The notes under the pieces: generated by a model
The model's input: only the letters and a program-made list of their open reading frames with translations
What the model was told of the DNA's origin: nothing
Databases searched by the model: none
Shown: positions 1 to 10,576 of the stretch, piece by piece
Position numbering within the stretch: the first letter of the stretch is position 1
How the letters are laid out: each line of letters begins with the position of its first letter
Source: Solidesulfovibrio alcoholivorans DSM 5433
Lineage (GTDB): Bacteria > Desulfobacterota > Desulfovibrionia > Desulfovibrionales > Desulfovibrionaceae
Reading direction: 5' to 3'
Assembly (NCBI RefSeq): GCF_000702665.1
Contig: NZ_JNJA01000005.1
Span: forward strand, 1-64,000
Length of the DNA: 64,000 bases
Position numbers and translations under genes: made by a program

Positions 1-1
1 G

Positions 2-328
<327 letters not shown>

Positions 329-332
329 TATC

Positions 333-650
333 ATGGTTTCCATGCAAAACGATCGCATTCGTATCAAACTCAAGGCTTACGACTACCGCATCCTGGACAA
401 GGCCGTAGGCGAAATCGTGGACACCGCGCGCAACACCGGCGCGGGCGTGGCCGGGCCCATCCCGCTGCCCACGGACATCCACAAGGTTACGGTCAACCGC
501 TCCGTTCACGTGGACAAGAAGTCCCGCGAACAGTTCGAGATGCGGGTTCACAAACGGCTTCTGGACATTATGGAGCCCACGCAGCAGACGGTGGACGCGC
601 TCGGCAAGCTGAGCCTGCCCGCCGGCGTCGACGTGGAAATCAAGCTCTAA
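333..650 (+). CDS. rpsJ: 30S ribosomal protein S10
   Basis: A 105-residue S10, the small-subunit protein that also acts as NusE in antitermination complexes. The N-terminal block [15 protein letters not shown] and the central [14 protein letters not shown] stretch are diagnostic. The ATG at 333 follows a GGAG-like site in the tuf tail; an in-frame ATG at 342 is an alternative. First ribosomal-protein gene of the S10 operon. Confidence 0.98.
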   Translation: MVSMQNDRIRIKLKAYDYRILDKAVGEIVDTARNTGAGVAGPIPLPTDIHKVTVNRSVHVDKKSREQFEMRVHKRLLDIMEPTQQTVDALGKLSLPAGVDVEIKL

Positions 651-662
651 GGGAAGGTCGGC

Positions 663-1295
663 ATGGCTGCCACGCTTGGAATTCTTGGCCGGAAACTGGG
701 CATGACCCGGATTTTCGGCGACGACGGATCGATCATCCCGGTCACGGTTATCGAGGCCGGCCCCTGTCCCGTCACCCAGGTCAAGACCATGGAGAAGGAC
801 GGGTACAACGCCATGCAGCTCGGGTTCGACACGATCCCTGAGCGCAAGGTCAACAAGCCCGCCAAGGGCCACCTGGACAAGGCCGCCCGCGGCTACTTCC
901 GGGTGCTGCGCGAAATCCGTCTGGACGGACCGTCTGCCTTCGAACAGGGCATGGACGTGACTGTGGACATCTTCGCCCCGGGCGAGACTGTCAAGGTCAC
1001 TGGTACCTCCATAGGCAAGGGCTTCGCCGGCGTCATGAAGCGCTGGAACTTCTCGGGCCTTAAAAAGACCCACGGTACGGAAAAAGCCCACCGCTCAGGC
1101 GGTTCCATCGGTAACAACACCGAACCGGGCAAGGTCATGAAGGGCAAACGGATGGCCGGCCATATGGGCGCGCGCACCGTGACCGTCATGGGCATCGAAG
1201 TCGTCGACGTCCGCCCGGAACAGAACCTGATCCTGGTCAAGGGTCAGGTGCCCGGACCGCGCAACTGCGTGGTCATGGTGCGCAAGCAGGGGTAA
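663..1295 (+). CDS. rplC: 50S ribosomal protein L3
   Basis: A 210-residue large-subunit protein, normal length for L3, which binds 23S rRNA near the peptidyl-transferase centre. It opens with [14 protein letters not shown] and contains the conserved [15 protein letters not shown] and HRSGGSIG blocks of the central extension. It sits 12 bases after rpsJ, in the standard order. Confidence 0.98.
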   Translation: MAATLGILGRKLGMTRIFGDDGSIIPVTVIEAGPCPVTQVKTMEKDGYNAMQLGFDTIPERKVNKPAKGHLDKAARGYFRVLREIRLDGPSAFEQGMDVTVDIFAPGETVKVTGTSIGKGFAGVMKRWNFSGLKKTHGTEKAHRSGGSIGNNTEPGKVMKGKRMAGHMGARTVTVMGIEVVDVRPEQNLILVKGQVPGPRNCVVMVRKQG

Positions 1296-1306
1296 CGGGT
1301 ATACCT

Positions 1307-1939
1307 ATGGCAAACGTAAAACTCTATGACCAGGCCCGCCAGGAGATCGGCTCCGTCGATCTGGCGCCCGAGGTCTTTGAAGTCGAGGTCCAGCCCGAAC
1401 TGCTGCACCTGGTGGTGCGGGCCCAGCTCGCCGCCAAGCGCGCCGGCACGCACAGCGTCAAGACCCGGGCCTATGTCAGCGGCGGCGGCAAGAAGCCGTG
1501 GCGCCAGAAAGGCACGGGCCGCGCCCGCGCCGGCTCCAACCGTTCGCCCATCTGGCGTGGCGGCGCCATCGTGCACGGGCCGCAGCCCCGCGACTATTCC
1601 TTCAAGGTTAATCGCAAGGTGCGCCAGCTGGCCCTGCGCATGGCCCTCTCGGCCAAGCTCGGGGACGCCTCGCTGGTCCTCGTGGACACCCTGTCCGTGC
1701 CGGAAGTCAAGACCAAGCACATGGTCAAGGTGACTTCTGATTTCGGACTGAAAAAAGCCTTGATTGTTCTGTCCGCTTCGGATAACAATCTCGAGCTTTC
1801 CGCCAGGAACATTCCCGGAATCAAAGTGGTCCGGGAAGACATGCTCAACGTGTATGACGTCCTGCGCCACGACCATTTGGTCATGGTCAAGGACGCGGCG
1901 CTTAAGGTCCAGGAGAGGCTCGGTCATGGAGTACGCTAA
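1307..1939 (+). CDS. rplD: 50S ribosomal protein L4
   Basis: A 210-residue L4. The long basic loop reads GGKKPWRQKGTGRARAGS, the part that lines the exit tunnel. In enterobacteria L4 represses its own operon; whether that holds here cannot be seen because the operon leader lies outside the window. The stop overlaps the rplW start by 14 bases, suggesting translational coupling. Confidence 0.98.
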   Translation: MANVKLYDQARQEIGSVDLAPEVFEVEVQPELLHLVVRAQLAAKRAGTHSVKTRAYVSGGGKKPWRQKGTGRARAGSNRSPIWRGGAIVHGPQPRDYSFKVNRKVRQLALRMALSAKLGDASLVLVDTLSVPEVKTKHMVKVTSDFGLKKALIVLSASDNNLELSARNIPGIKVVREDMLNVYDVLRHDHLVMVKDAALKVQERLGHGVR

Positions 1940-2216
1940 CATACTGCTGCGGCCCCTGGTTTCCGAAAAGGCCACCATGCTGAAGGACGCCGCCAATCAG
2001 GTGGTTTTTTTCGTCCACCCCGAGGCGAACAAGATCGAGATCGCCAAGGCTGTGGAAAAGGCTTTTTCGGTAAAGGTCGCCGGCGTGCGCGTCGTGCGTC
2101 GCCGTCCCCTCGCCCGTTCGCGCATGGGCCGGGTGACCGGGCGCATCCCGGGCTACAAGAAAGCCTACGTGACCCTGGCTCAGGGTGATAAAATAGAGTT
2201 CTTCGAAGGGGTTTAG
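1926..2216 (+). CDS. rplW: 50S ribosomal protein L23
   Basis: A 96-residue L23, a tunnel-exit protein and docking site for SRP and trigger factor. The ATG at 1926 is chosen because it gives the canonical start [16 protein letters not shown]; the open frame runs further upstream only inside rplD. An AGGAG-like site lies just upstream in the rplD tail. Standard S10-operon position. Confidence 0.97.
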   Translation: MEYANILLRPLVSEKATMLKDAANQVVFFVHPEANKIEIAKAVEKAFSVKVAGVRVVRRRPLARSRMGRVTGRIPGYKKAYVTLAQGDKIEFFEGV

Positions 2217-2218
2217 TC

Positions 2219-3049
2219 ATGTCCATCCGCAAGCTCAAGCCCACGTCGGCCGGCCGCCGGTTCCAGACGGTCTCCACCTTCGAGGAGATCACCCGGACCG
2301 AGCCCGAGAAGTCCCTCGTTGAGGGTCTTCCCCGCGCCTCCGGCCGCAACTGCTACGGCCGGATCACCTCGCGGCGGCGGGGCGGCGGCAACAAGCGCCT
2401 GTATCGCATCATCGACTTCAAGCGCGACAAGTTCGACGTCCCGGCCAAGGTCTTCTCCGTGGAGTATGACCCCAACCGTAGCGCCCGTATTGCGCTTTTG
2501 CATTACGCCGATGGTGAGAAACGTTACATTCTGGCGCCGGTTGGCATTTCCGTCGGCGATACGGTCACCTCTGGCGACGCCGCAGACATCAAGCCCGGCA
2601 ACGCCCTGGCGCTGAAAAAGATCCCGGTGGGCACGCTGTTGCACAACATCGAGCTCAACCCGGGCAAGGGCGGTCAGATTTGCCGCGCCGCCGGCACCTA
2701 CGCCCAGCTCGTGGCCAAGGAAGGCAAGTACGCCCTGCTGCGCCTGCCCTCGGGTGAAGTGCGCAACATCCTGGCCAGCTGCCTGGCTACGATCGGCCAG
2801 GTCGGCAACGTGATGCACGAGAACATCTCCATCGGCAAAGCCGGCCGCAACCGCTGGCTCGGTAACCGCCCCAAGGTGCGCGGCGTGGCCATGAACCCCG
2901 TCGACCATCCGCTGGGCGGTGGCGAGGGCAAGAGCTCCGGCGGCCGCCATCCGGTCACCCCGTGGGGCAAGCCGACCAAGGGCTACAAGACCCGCAACAA
3001 GAAAAAGCCCTCGTCCAAGCTCATCGTCAAACGGCGCGGACAAAAGTAA
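2219..3049 (+). CDS. rplB: 50S ribosomal protein L2
   Basis: A 276-residue L2, required for subunit joining and peptidyl-transferase activity. The functional signature [12 protein letters not shown], with the conserved histidine, is near residue 225, followed by the basic C-terminal tail ending in VKRRGQK. It starts 2 bases after rplW. Confidence 0.98.
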   Translation: MSIRKLKPTSAGRRFQTVSTFEEITRTEPEKSLVEGLPRASGRNCYGRITSRRRGGGNKRLYRIIDFKRDKFDVPAKVFSVEYDPNRSARIALLHYADGEKRYILAPVGISVGDTVTSGDAADIKPGNALALKKIPVGTLLHNIELNPGKGGQICRAAGTYAQLVAKEGKYALLRLPSGEVRNILASCLATIGQVGNVMHENISIGKAGRNRWLGNRPKVRGVAMNPVDHPLGGGEGKSSGGRHPVTPWGKPTKGYKTRNKKKPSSKLIVKRRGQK

Positions 3050-3061
3050 GGGGAAACGCTT

Positions 3062-3343
3062 ATGCCTCGTTCGCTGAAAAAAGGCCCGTTTGTCGACGGT
3101 CACCTGGAGAAGAAGATCGCCTACGCCGTGGAGAACAAGGACCGCCGGGTCATCAAGACGTGGTCGCGTCGGTCCATGATCCTGCCCGAAATGGTGGGAC
3201 TCACCTTCGCCGTGCACAACGGCAAGAAGTTCATTCCGGTGTTCGTTTCCGAAAACATGGTCGGCCACAAGCTTGGCGAGTTCGCGCCCACGCGGACCTT
3301 CCACGGCCATGCCGCGGACAAGAAAAGCAAAGTGAAAAAGTAG
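3062..3343 (+). CDS. rpsS: 30S ribosomal protein S19
   Basis: A 93-residue S19, which contacts the A-site region with S13. It begins [12 protein letters not shown] and contains the conserved TWSRRSMI and [12 protein letters not shown] motifs. Normal length and normal operon place between rplB and rplV. Confidence 0.98.
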   Translation: MPRSLKKGPFVDGHLEKKIAYAVENKDRRVIKTWSRRSMILPEMVGLTFAVHNGKKFIPVFVSENMVGHKLGEFAPTRTFHGHAADKKSKVKK

Positions 3344-3373
3344 CCGGGGATTGTTCCCGGTCGGGATAAAGCC

Positions 3374-3706
3374 ATGGAAGCCAAAGCCAGAGCCAAATTC
3401 ATCCGCGTGTCGCCGCAAAAGGCCCGCCTCGTCGCTGCCAACATCCTTGGCCGCCCTGTTGAGGAGGCCATGAACATACTGAAGTTCACGCCGAAAAAAT
3501 CCGCCAAGCTCATCGGGAAGGTACTGCACTCTGCCGTGGCCAATGCGGAGCAGATTTCGGGCGTGGACATCGACAACCTCACGGTCAAGCAGGTGATCGT
3601 CAATCCTGGGCCGACCTGGAAGCGCATCATGACGCGCTCCATGGGCCGTGCTTTCAGGATTATCAAGCGCACGAGCCATATCACCGTGGTAGTGGCCGAG
3701 AACTAG
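3374..3706 (+). CDS. rplV: 50S ribosomal protein L22
   Basis: A 110-residue L22. Its beta-hairpin lines the exit tunnel, where macrolide-resistance mutations arise in other species. Seen directly: [11 protein letters not shown] near the start and [17 protein letters not shown] at the end. It starts 30 bases after rpsS and precedes rpsC by 11 bases. Confidence 0.98.
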   Translation: MEAKARAKFIRVSPQKARLVAANILGRPVEEAMNILKFTPKKSAKLIGKVLHSAVANAEQISGVDIDNLTVKQVIVNPGPTWKRIMTRSMGRAFRIIKRTSHITVVVAEN

Positions 3707-3717
3707 GAGCGACACAA

Positions 3718-4359
3718 ATGGGCCAGAAAGTACATCCCTACGGGTTCCGGCTCGGGTACAACAAGAATTGGCTGTCCCGCTGGTTTTCCAAAAAGGATTA
3801 TCCCGCGTTTGTTTTCGAGGACAACAAGATTCGCAAGTTCGTCAAGAAGAGCCTGTACCACGCCGGGATTTCCAAAATCGAGATCGAACGCGCCGGCGGC
3901 AAGATCCGCCTGATCATCCACACCGCCCGGCCGGGCATCGTCATCGGTCGCAAGGGCACGGAGATCGAAAAGGTGCGCGGCGATCTCAAACAGCGCTTCG
4001 GCCGCGAATTCACGGTCGAGGTCAACGAGATTCGGCGTCCCGAGATCGATTCCCAGCTGGTGGCCGAGAACATCGCCCTGCAGTTGGAGCGCCGCGTGGC
4101 CTTCCGCCGGGCCATGAAGCGTACGGTCGGCCTGTCCCGCAAGTTCGGGGCCGAGGGCATCAAGGTCTCCTGCGCCGGCCGCTTGGCCGGGGCGGAAATC
4201 GCCCGCTCCGAATGGTACCGCGACGGCCGCGTGCCGCTGCAGACCCTGCGTGCCGACATCGATTACGGCTACGCCATTGCCAAGACCACTTACGGGGTCA
4301 TCGGCGTGAAGGTCTGGATTTTCAAAGGCGAGATTCTGGATCATGAGGTGGAAGCGTAA
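3718..4359 (+). CDS. rpsC: 30S ribosomal protein S3
   Basis: A 213-residue S3, part of the mRNA entry channel and helicase site. The N-terminal type-II KH domain carries the GRKG loop in [16 protein letters not shown] (about residues 64-79). The C-terminal domain has the conserved [14 protein letters not shown]. The stop overlaps the ATG of rplP by one base. Confidence 0.98.
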   Translation: MGQKVHPYGFRLGYNKNWLSRWFSKKDYPAFVFEDNKIRKFVKKSLYHAGISKIEIERAGGKIRLIIHTARPGIVIGRKGTEIEKVRGDLKQRFGREFTVEVNEIRRPEIDSQLVAENIALQLERRVAFRRAMKRTVGLSRKFGAEGIKVSCAGRLAGAEIARSEWYRDGRVPLQTLRADIDYGYAIAKTTYGVIGVKVWIFKGEILDHEVEA

Positions 4360-4772
4360 TGTTGGCTCCCAAGAAAACCAAGTTCCGCAAGATGCAGAAG
4401 GGTCGCTTGCGCGGCCCGGCCACCAGGGGTGCCTCCATCGATTTCGGTGAAGTGGGCATCAAGGCCATGGAGCATGGCAAGCTGTCCAGCCAGCAGATCG
4501 AGGCCGCCCGTGTCGCCATTATGCGTCACATCAAACGCGGCGGCAAAGTCTGGATTCGCATCTTCCCGGACCGCGTCAAGACGGAAAAGCCCGCCGAAGT
4601 CCGTCAAGGCAAAGGCAAGGGCGCGCCCGTCGGCTGGTTTGCCGCCGTCAAGCCTGGCCGCGTGCTGTACGAGATCAAGGGCGTCGATATGGAGACGGCC
4701 AAGGAAGCGCTGACCCGCGCCATGCATAAGCTGCCCATCAAGACCAAGATCGTGGCCAAGGAGGGCATCTAG
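4359..4772 (+). CDS. rplP: 50S ribosomal protein L16
   Basis: A 137-residue L16, which helps position A-site tRNA. It starts [16 protein letters not shown] and contains the conserved [20 protein letters not shown] block. It overlaps the rpsC stop by one base. Confidence 0.98.
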   Translation: MLAPKKTKFRKMQKGRLRGPATRGASIDFGEVGIKAMEHGKLSSQQIEAARVAIMRHIKRGGKVWIRIFPDRVKTEKPAEVRQGKGKGAPVGWFAAVKPGRVLYEIKGVDMETAKEALTRAMHKLPIKTKIVAKEGI

Positions 4773-4774
4773 TC

Positions 4775-4969
4775 ATGAAGAACGCCGAACTGCGCGATCT
4801 CGATGCCGAGGGCCTGGCCAAGAAGCTTGGCGAGTCCCGTGAGGAACTCTTCAAGCTGCGTTTCCAGCACGCCACGGCGCAGCTGGAAAAAACCCACCGT
4901 CTGCGCGAGGTCCGCAAGAACATCGCGCGCATCCTGACGGTGCAAAATGAAAAGAAGCGCCAAGCCTAA
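4775..4969 (+). CDS. rpmC: 50S ribosomal protein L29
   Basis: A 64-residue two-helix L29 at the tunnel exit. The pattern [14 protein letters not shown] followed by [14 protein letters not shown] and [10 protein letters not shown] is typical. It starts 2 bases after the rplP stop. Confidence 0.97.
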   Translation: MKNAELRDLDAEGLAKKLGESREELFKLRFQHATAQLEKTHRLREVRKNIARILTVQNEKKRQA

Positions 4970-4981
4970 TCGGGGTTCGCC

Positions 4982-5242
4982 ATGGAAGAACATAAGAGCA
5001 ATCGCCGGCAGTTGACCGGCGTGGTGGTGTCCGACAAGGCCGACAAGACCATCGTGGTCATGGTCGAGACACTGGTCCAGCACCCGCTGTACAAGAAGTA
5101 CATTCGTCGCCGCAAAAAGTTCATGGCTCACGATCCGAACAACGACTGCGGGATTGGCGATACGGTGAGCATCATCGAGCACCGTCCGCTGTCCGCCCGC
5201 AAGCGCTGGGCCCTCGTGAAAATCATGGAAAAAGCGGTCTAG
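4982..5242 (+). CDS. rpsQ: 30S ribosomal protein S17
   Basis: An 86-residue OB-fold S17, a primary 16S rRNA binder. Family blocks [15 protein letters not shown] and [18 protein letters not shown] are present. It lies in the usual spc-proximal position before rplN. Confidence 0.98.
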   Translation: MEEHKSNRRQLTGVVVSDKADKTIVVMVETLVQHPLYKKYIRRRKKFMAHDPNNDCGIGDTVSIIEHRPLSARKRWALVKIMEKAV

Positions 5243-5252
5243 GAGCGTCGTC

Positions 5253-5621
5253 ATGATCCAGGTTGAAACCCAGCTCGACGTGGCGGACAATTCCGGCGCG
5301 AAGAAAGTCAGCTGCATCAAGGTGCTCGGCGGTTCCCGTCGCCGCTACGCTTCGGTCGGCGACATCATCGTCGTGTCCGTCAAGGACGCCCTGCCCAATT
5401 CCAAGGTGAAGAAGGGCGCGGTGATGAAGGCCGTCGTCGTGCGTACGAAAAAGGAAGTGGGACGGCCTGACGGGTCCTACATCAAGTTCGACTCCAATTC
5501 GGCCGTGCTGCTTTCCGCGCAGCTCGAACCCGTGGGCACCCGCATCTTCGGCCCCGTGGCCCGTGAGCTGCGTCAGAAAAACTTCATGAAGATCGTGTCC
5601 CTGGCCCCCGAGGTCCTGTAG
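5253..5621 (+). CDS. rplN: 50S ribosomal protein L14
   Basis: A 122-residue L14, the exact family length. It starts [17 protein letters not shown] and ends [20 protein letters not shown] (here [16 protein letters not shown]). First gene of the spc block. Confidence 0.98.
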   Translation: MIQVETQLDVADNSGAKKVSCIKVLGGSRRRYASVGDIIVVSVKDALPNSKVKKGAVMKAVVVRTKKEVGRPDGSYIKFDSNSAVLLSAQLEPVGTRIFGPVARELRQKNFMKIVSLAPEVL

Positions 5622-5649
5622 GACGCACGGCAGCGACATCGAGGAACCC

Positions 5650-5973
5650 ATGAAAACGTATCGCATCCGCAAGAACGACAAGGTGATGGTCACCGCTGGC
5701 AAGGACAAGGGCAAGGTGGGCAAGGTGCTCAAGATCCTGCCCAAGAAGAACGCCGTGCTGGTGGAAAAGGTGAACATGGTCAAGCGCCACACCAAGGCCA
5801 ATCCCTACGCCAAGGTTCCCGGGGGCATCGTCGAGAAGGAAGCGCCGTTGGACATCTCCAACGTCTCGCTACTGTGCGACGCCTGCGCCAAGCCGACCAA
5901 GATCGGCTACAAGGAAACCGTCGACGGCAAGAAGGTGCGCTTCTGCAAGAAGTGCAACCACGAAATCGCGTGA
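5650..5973 (+). CDS. rplX: 50S ribosomal protein L24 with C-terminal zinc ribbon
   Basis: A 107-residue L24 that nucleates 50S assembly. The KOW motif is in [18 protein letters not shown] (about residues 10-27). The C-terminal third has four cysteines in two pairs, CDAC and CKKC, about 20 residues apart. That arrangement is seen in many non-enteric L24 proteins and is expected to bind zinc. The start follows a GAGG ribosome-binding site. Confidence 0.97.
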   Translation: MKTYRIRKNDKVMVTAGKDKGKVGKVLKILPKKNAVLVEKVNMVKRHTKANPYAKVPGGIVEKEAPLDISNVSLLCDACAKPTKIGYKETVDGKKVRFCKKCNHEIA

Positions 5974-5990
5974 GGAGAAAAGGAAACGGT

Positions 5991-6530
5991 ATGACCCGCC
6001 TGGAAAAAATTTATGCCGAGAAGGTAGCCCCGGAACTGAAGAAGGCGTTCGGGTACACCTCCAGCATGCAAATCCCGCGGCTTTCCTTCATTTCGCTCAA
6101 CATGGGCTTGGGCGAAGCGAGCAACAATAACAAGCTCATCGAGGAAGCCGTAGTCGAGCTGACCGCCATCTCCGGACAGAAGGCCGTGGTGACACGCGCC
6201 CGCAAGTCCATTGCAGCGTTCAAGCTCCGGGAAGGCATGCCGGTGGGTTGCCGTGTCACGCTGCGCCGGGATCGGATGTGGGACTTCCTCGACAAACTGA
6301 TTAATTTCGCCCTCCCTCGGGTTCGCGATTTTCGCGGCGTGCCTGATCGCGGGTTCGACGGCCGCGGCAATTTCACCCTCGGCGTCCGGGAGCATACGAT
6401 CTTCCCGGAAATAAACGTGGATCGCGTCGAACACGTCAAGGGCATGAACGTCACCATCGTCACCACGGCATGCGCCGACAAGGAGGGAAAGATGTTTCTC
6501 GACCTTCTCGGCATGCCGTTTAAAAAGTAA
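5991..6530 (+). CDS. rplE: 50S ribosomal protein L5
   Basis: A 179-residue L5, which anchors 5S rRNA. The ATG at 5991 after a GGAG-type site (5973-5983) gives the family start [16 protein letters not shown]. The open frame extends upstream only within rplX. Conserved blocks: [27 protein letters not shown] and the [11 protein letters not shown] equivalent [11 protein letters not shown]. Confidence 0.97.
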   Translation: MTRLEKIYAEKVAPELKKAFGYTSSMQIPRLSFISLNMGLGEASNNNKLIEEAVVELTAISGQKAVVTRARKSIAAFKLREGMPVGCRVTLRRDRMWDFLDKLINFALPRVRDFRGVPDRGFDGRGNFTLGVREHTIFPEINVDRVEHVKGMNVTIVTTACADKEGKMFLDLLGMPFKK

Positions 6531-6541
6531 GGAGAACGGTC

Positions 6542-6727
6542 GTGGCCCGCAAATCGTTGATGGTGAAAGCCAGCCGCAAGCCGAAGTTTTCCACCAGAGC
6601 CTATAACCGCTGTCCTATCTGCGGTCGTCCCAGGGCGTTTTTGCGCAAATTCGGCGTGTGCCGTATTTGCTTCCGTAACATGTCGCTGACCGGTGAAATG
6701 CCCGGCGTGCGCAAGTCGAGCTGGTAG
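6542..6727 (+). CDS. rpsN: 30S ribosomal protein S14, zinc-binding short form
   Basis: A 61-residue type-Z (C+) S14 with a GTG start. Two Cys pairs, CPIC and CRIC, 12 residues apart ([20 protein letters not shown]), form the zinc site. This is the short form typical of Gram-positives and deltaproteobacteria, not the 101-residue enteric form. A GGAG site precedes the GTG. Confidence 0.98.
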   Translation: MARKSLMVKASRKPKFSTRAYNRCPICGRPRAFLRKFGVCRICFRNMSLTGEMPGVRKSSW

Positions 6728-6745
6728 CCGAAGGAGAAGGTACCC

Positions 6746-7129
6746 ATGTCGGTAACCGACCCCATTTCCGATATGCTGACCCGCATTCGCAACGCCCACC
6801 GGGCCCTGCACGCGGATCTGATTGTCCCGACCTCGAAACTGAAGGCTTCCATCGCCGCCATTTTGAAGGAAGAAGGCTATATCGCCGACTTTTCCGTGGC
6901 CGAAGCCTCCCTGTCCATCAACCTCAAGTATAACGGCGGCAAGCCGCTCATTGCTGGACTGAAGCGGGTGAGCAAGCCCGGCCGGCGCGTGTACGTCGGG
7001 GCGGGTGGGATTCCCAAGGTCCAAAACGGCCTGGGCATCAGCATCCTGTCCACCTCTCGGGGCATCCTCGAAGGCGGCAAGGCCCGGGAACTCGGCGTTG
7101 GCGGCGAGCTCCTGTGCGAAATCTGGTAA
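6746..7129 (+). CDS. rpsH: 30S ribosomal protein S8
   Basis: A 127-residue S8, a 16S rRNA binder and in E. coli the translational repressor of the spc operon. It opens MSVTDPISDMLTRIRNAHRA and ends STSRGILEGGKARELGVGGELLCEIW, with the STS(R/K)G signature. Confidence 0.98.
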   Translation: MSVTDPISDMLTRIRNAHRALHADLIVPTSKLKASIAAILKEEGYIADFSVAEASLSINLKYNGGKPLIAGLKRVSKPGRRVYVGAGGIPKVQNGLGISILSTSRGILEGGKARELGVGGELLCEIW

Positions 7130-7154
7130 GACGACACGTCGCGGAGAAGATGTC

Positions 7155-7694
7155 ATGTCCAGGATAGGCAAACGCGAAATCGAGCTTCCCTCCGGCGTGT
7201 CCGTCGAGGTGGCTCCCGAGGCGGTGACGGTCAAGGGTCCCAAGGGCCAGCTGTCCACCCCCACACATCCCAAGGTCGCCTATGCGATCGAGGACGGCAA
7301 GGTCGCTGTGACCCGCGTGGACGACACGCGCATGGCCCGGGCCCAACACGGCCTGCGCCGCACCCTCCTGGCCAACTTGGTCGAGGGCGTGAGCAAGGGC
7401 TTCAGCAAGACCCTTGAAGTCATCGGCGTCGGCTATAAGGTGTCCGCTTCCGCGGATACCGTGACCCTGGCTGTCGGCTACTCGCACCCGGTGGACTTCA
7501 AGCTGCCGACCGGCATCGAGGCCAAGGTCGAAGGCAACAAACTGACGCTCGCGGGCATCGACAAGGTGCTGCTCGGCGAAACCGCCGCCCGCATCCGCCG
7601 CGTGCGTCCGCCCGAGCCCTTCAAGGGCAAGGGCATCAAGTACGAAAACGAAACCATTCGTCGCAAGGCCGGTAAGTCCGGCGGCAAGAAATAG
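7155..7694 (+). CDS. rplF: 50S ribosomal protein L6
   Basis: A 179-residue L6, near the factor-binding site. The start at 7155 gives MSRIGKREIELPSGV; a GGAG site lies about 10 bases upstream (7142-7146), and the open frame upstream is only rpsH overlap. The C-terminal signature RIRRVRPPEPFKGKGIKYE is present. Confidence 0.97.
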   Translation: MSRIGKREIELPSGVSVEVAPEAVTVKGPKGQLSTPTHPKVAYAIEDGKVAVTRVDDTRMARAQHGLRRTLLANLVEGVSKGFSKTLEVIGVGYKVSASADTVTLAVGYSHPVDFKLPTGIEAKVEGNKLTLAGIDKVLLGETAARIRRVRPPEPFKGKGIKYENETIRRKAGKSGGKK

Positions 7695-7703
7695 GACCGC
7701 ACC

Positions 7704-8063
7704 ATGAAGATGACCAAGACCCTGGCGCGCGCGCGCCGGAAAGTCCGCATCCGCAAGAAGCTGGCCGGCACCGCCGAGCGTCCCCGGCTGGTCGTGTTCC
7801 GGTCCAACCGGCACATCTACGCCCAGGTCATCGACGACCTCACCGGCCAGACCCTGGTGTCGTCGTCCAGCCTGACCCTGGGCAAGGGCGGCGAGGCCAT
7901 GAAGGCCGACAAGGAAGCCGCCGAGAAGGTGGGCAAGGACTTGGCCCAAAAGGCCCTGGAACGCAATATCGAAGCCGTTGTTTTCGACCGTAACGGCTAC
8001 ATCTATCACGGCCGGATCAAAGCCCTGGCCGACGGAGCGCGGGATGGCGGCCTCAAATTCTAA
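7704..8063 (+). CDS. rplR: 50S ribosomal protein L18
   Basis: A 119-residue L18, a 5S rRNA binder. Typical blocks: [29 protein letters not shown] core ([20 protein letters not shown]) and the C-terminal [20 protein letters not shown]. It starts 9 bases after rplF. Confidence 0.98.
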   Translation: MKMTKTLARARRKVRIRKKLAGTAERPRLVVFRSNRHIYAQVIDDLTGQTLVSSSSLTLGKGGEAMKADKEAAEKVGKDLAQKALERNIEAVVFDRNGYIYHGRIKALADGARDGGLKF

Positions 8064-8085
8064 TAAGCGCGGCAAGGAAGACGGC

Positions 8086-8580
<495 letters not shown>

Positions 8581-8591
8581 GGAATACAGCC

Positions 8592-8771
8592 ATGGCAACC
8601 ATTACCGTGACCCTGGCCAAAAGCCGTTTCGGCAACACGCCCAAGCAGCGCGCCACCCTGGCCGCTCTGGGACTCAAGAAAATCCGTCAGGCGCGTACCC
8701 TCGAAAAGACCGACTCCGTTGTCGGCATGATCGCGAAGGTCAAGCACCTGGTTGAGGTGACCGAGTCATGA
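8592..8771 (+). CDS. rpmD: 50S ribosomal protein L30
   Basis: A short gene read directly from the sequence: ATG at 8592, TGA at 8769-8771, 59 residues. The translation starts [20 protein letters not shown] and includes [20 protein letters not shown], the conserved L30 core. It overlaps the rplO start in an ATGA arrangement, implying coupled translation. Confidence 0.96.
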   Translation: MATITVTLAKSRFGNTPKQRATLAALGLKKIRQARTLEKTDSVVGMIAKVKHLVEVTES

Positions 8772-9247
8772 AGCTGCACGAGCTCTATCCCTTCCCCGAA
8801 GAGCGCCAGAACCGCAAGCGCATCGGCCGCGGTCGCGCCACCGGTCAGGGCTGCACCGCCGGCAAGGGCAACAAGGGCCAGAACGCCCGTGCGGGCGTGT
8901 CCGAGCGCCCCTGGTTCGAGGGCGGCCAGATGCCTCTGGCCCGCCGCTTGCCCAAACGCGGATTCAAGAACTACAAGTTCAAGGTGGTCTACCAGCCCCT
9001 GAACCTCGACCGGCTGCTGGCCGCGTTCGAGGGCAAGGACGCCATTAGCCTGGAAGACATCTATGCCCGCGGCCTGGCCCAGACCGGGGCGCTGGTGAAG
9101 ATTCTGAGCCAGGGTGAGATTTCCGCCGCCGTCACCGTCGAAGCACACCGCTTCAGCGCCAAGGCCGCGGAAAAGATCACTGCTGCCGGTGGCAAGGCCG
9201 TGACCCTCGGGGTCGAGGCCGCTGACGCCGAAACTCCTACCGAATAA
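8768..9247 (+). CDS. rplO: 50S ribosomal protein L15
   Basis: A 159-residue L15. The glycine/arginine-rich N terminus contains RIGRGRATGQGCTAGKGNKG and the family signature continues through GGQMPLARRLPKRGF. Its ATG overlaps the rpmD stop; secY follows after 12 bases. Confidence 0.98.
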   Translation: MKLHELYPFPEERQNRKRIGRGRATGQGCTAGKGNKGQNARAGVSERPWFEGGQMPLARRLPKRGFKNYKFKVVYQPLNLDRLLAAFEGKDAISLEDIYARGLAQTGALVKILSQGEISAAVTVEAHRFSAKAAEKITAAGGKAVTLGVEAADAETPTE

Positions 9248-9259
9248 ACGGAAGTTGCC

Positions 9260-10573
9260 GTGGCCCTTACCGGAGTCGAGAATCTGGCCCGTCTGCCGGA
9301 GCTCAAGAAGAAGCTCCTTTGGACCTTCGTTTTGGTGGCCGTCTACCGCATCGGTGTGCACGTTCCCGTGCCCGGCGTGGATTCGGCCGCCTTGGCGGAT
9401 TTCTTTGAAAGCGCCAAAAATACGCTGTTCGGTCTGTTCGACATGTTTTCCGGCGGAGGGCTGCGCAACCTTTCCATCTTCGCCCTGGGGATCATGCCTT
9501 ACATTTCCGCCTCCATCATCATCCAGCTGCTGACCGTGGTCAGCCCGGAGCTGGCCAAGATGCAGAAGGAGGACGGAGCGGCCGGGCGCAAGAAGATAAC
9601 GCAATACACCCGTTACGGCACGGTGCTCATCACCATCATCCAGGGTTTCGGCATCGCCGTGGGCCTGGAGAGCATGGCCAGCCCTACGGGCGCTCCCGTA
9701 GTGCTCGCCGCCGGTTGGAGTTTCAGGCTGATGACGATCTTGACTCTGACCGCGGGCACCGTCTTTTTGATGTGGCTCGGCGAACAGATGACGGAAAAGG
9801 GCATCGGCAACGGTATCTCCATGATCATCTACGCCGGCATCGTGGCCGGGCTGCCTCGCGCGGTGCTGTCCACCCTGGACCTGCTCAAGGCGGGCGAGCT
9901 TTCGCTGTTCGTCCTGGTCCTCATCGTGGCGCTCATGGTCGCGGTGCTTGCGGCCATCGTCTTCATGGAGCGCGGGCAACGACGCATCCCTATCCAGTAC
10001 GCCAAGCGCATGGTGGGGCGGAAGATGTACGGCGGCCAGACCACGCACCTGCCGCTGCGCGTGAACACGGCTGGCGTCATTCCACCGATCTTTGCCTCCT
10101 CGATCCTGTTGTTCCCGGCCACGCTCGGCGAATTTTCGAGCGTGCCCCTGCTCAAACAGATCGCGGCGTTTTTCAGCCCGCAGACGGTCACTTACAACGT
10201 GATCTTCGTGACGCTGATCGTATTCTTCTGTTATTTCTATACGGCCATCATCTTCGATCCGGCCGATATTGCGGAGAACATCCGCAAGCAGGGCGGCTTC
10301 ATCCCCGGCATCCGCCCCGGCGCCAAAACCAAGGAGTACATCGACAAGGTTCTGGCCCGCATCACACTCTGGGGTTCCATGTATATCTCGGTCGTCTGTG
10401 TCCTGCCCATGGTCATGATCCAACAGTTCAACGTGCCCTTTTATTTCGGTGGCACCTCGCTTCTGATCGTGGTCGGCGTGGCCATGGACTTTATGTCGCA
10501 AATTGAGTCGTATCTTATCTCCCGCCAGTATGAAGGTCTCATGCAGAAGGGGAGACTCAAGGGCAGGCAGTAG
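9260..10573 (+). CDS. secY: Protein translocase subunit SecY
   Basis: A 437-residue SecY, the pore of the general secretion channel, with about ten membrane segments. Conserved features include YRIGVHVPVPGVD in TM1, the plug-region FDMFSGGGLRNLSIFALGIMP-type segment, and the cytoplasmic loop RRIPIQYAKRMVG. GTG start at 9260. It is the second-last gene of the spc block, before map. Confidence 0.98.
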   Translation: MALTGVENLARLPELKKKLLWTFVLVAVYRIGVHVPVPGVDSAALADFFESAKNTLFGLFDMFSGGGLRNLSIFALGIMPYISASIIIQLLTVVSPELAKMQKEDGAAGRKKITQYTRYGTVLITIIQGFGIAVGLESMASPTGAPVVLAAGWSFRLMTILTLTAGTVFLMWLGEQMTEKGIGNGISMIIYAGIVAGLPRAVLSTLDLLKAGELSLFVLVLIVALMVAVLAAIVFMERGQRRIPIQYAKRMVGRKMYGGQTTHLPLRVNTAGVIPPIFASSILLFPATLGEFSSVPLLKQIAAFFSPQTVTYNVIFVTLIVFFCYFYTAIIFDPADIAENIRKQGGFIPGIRPGAKTKEYIDKVLARITLWGSMYISVVCVLPMVMIQQFNVPFYFGGTSLLIVVGVAMDFMSQIESYLISRQYEGLMQKGRLKGRQ

Positions 10574-10576
10574 AAA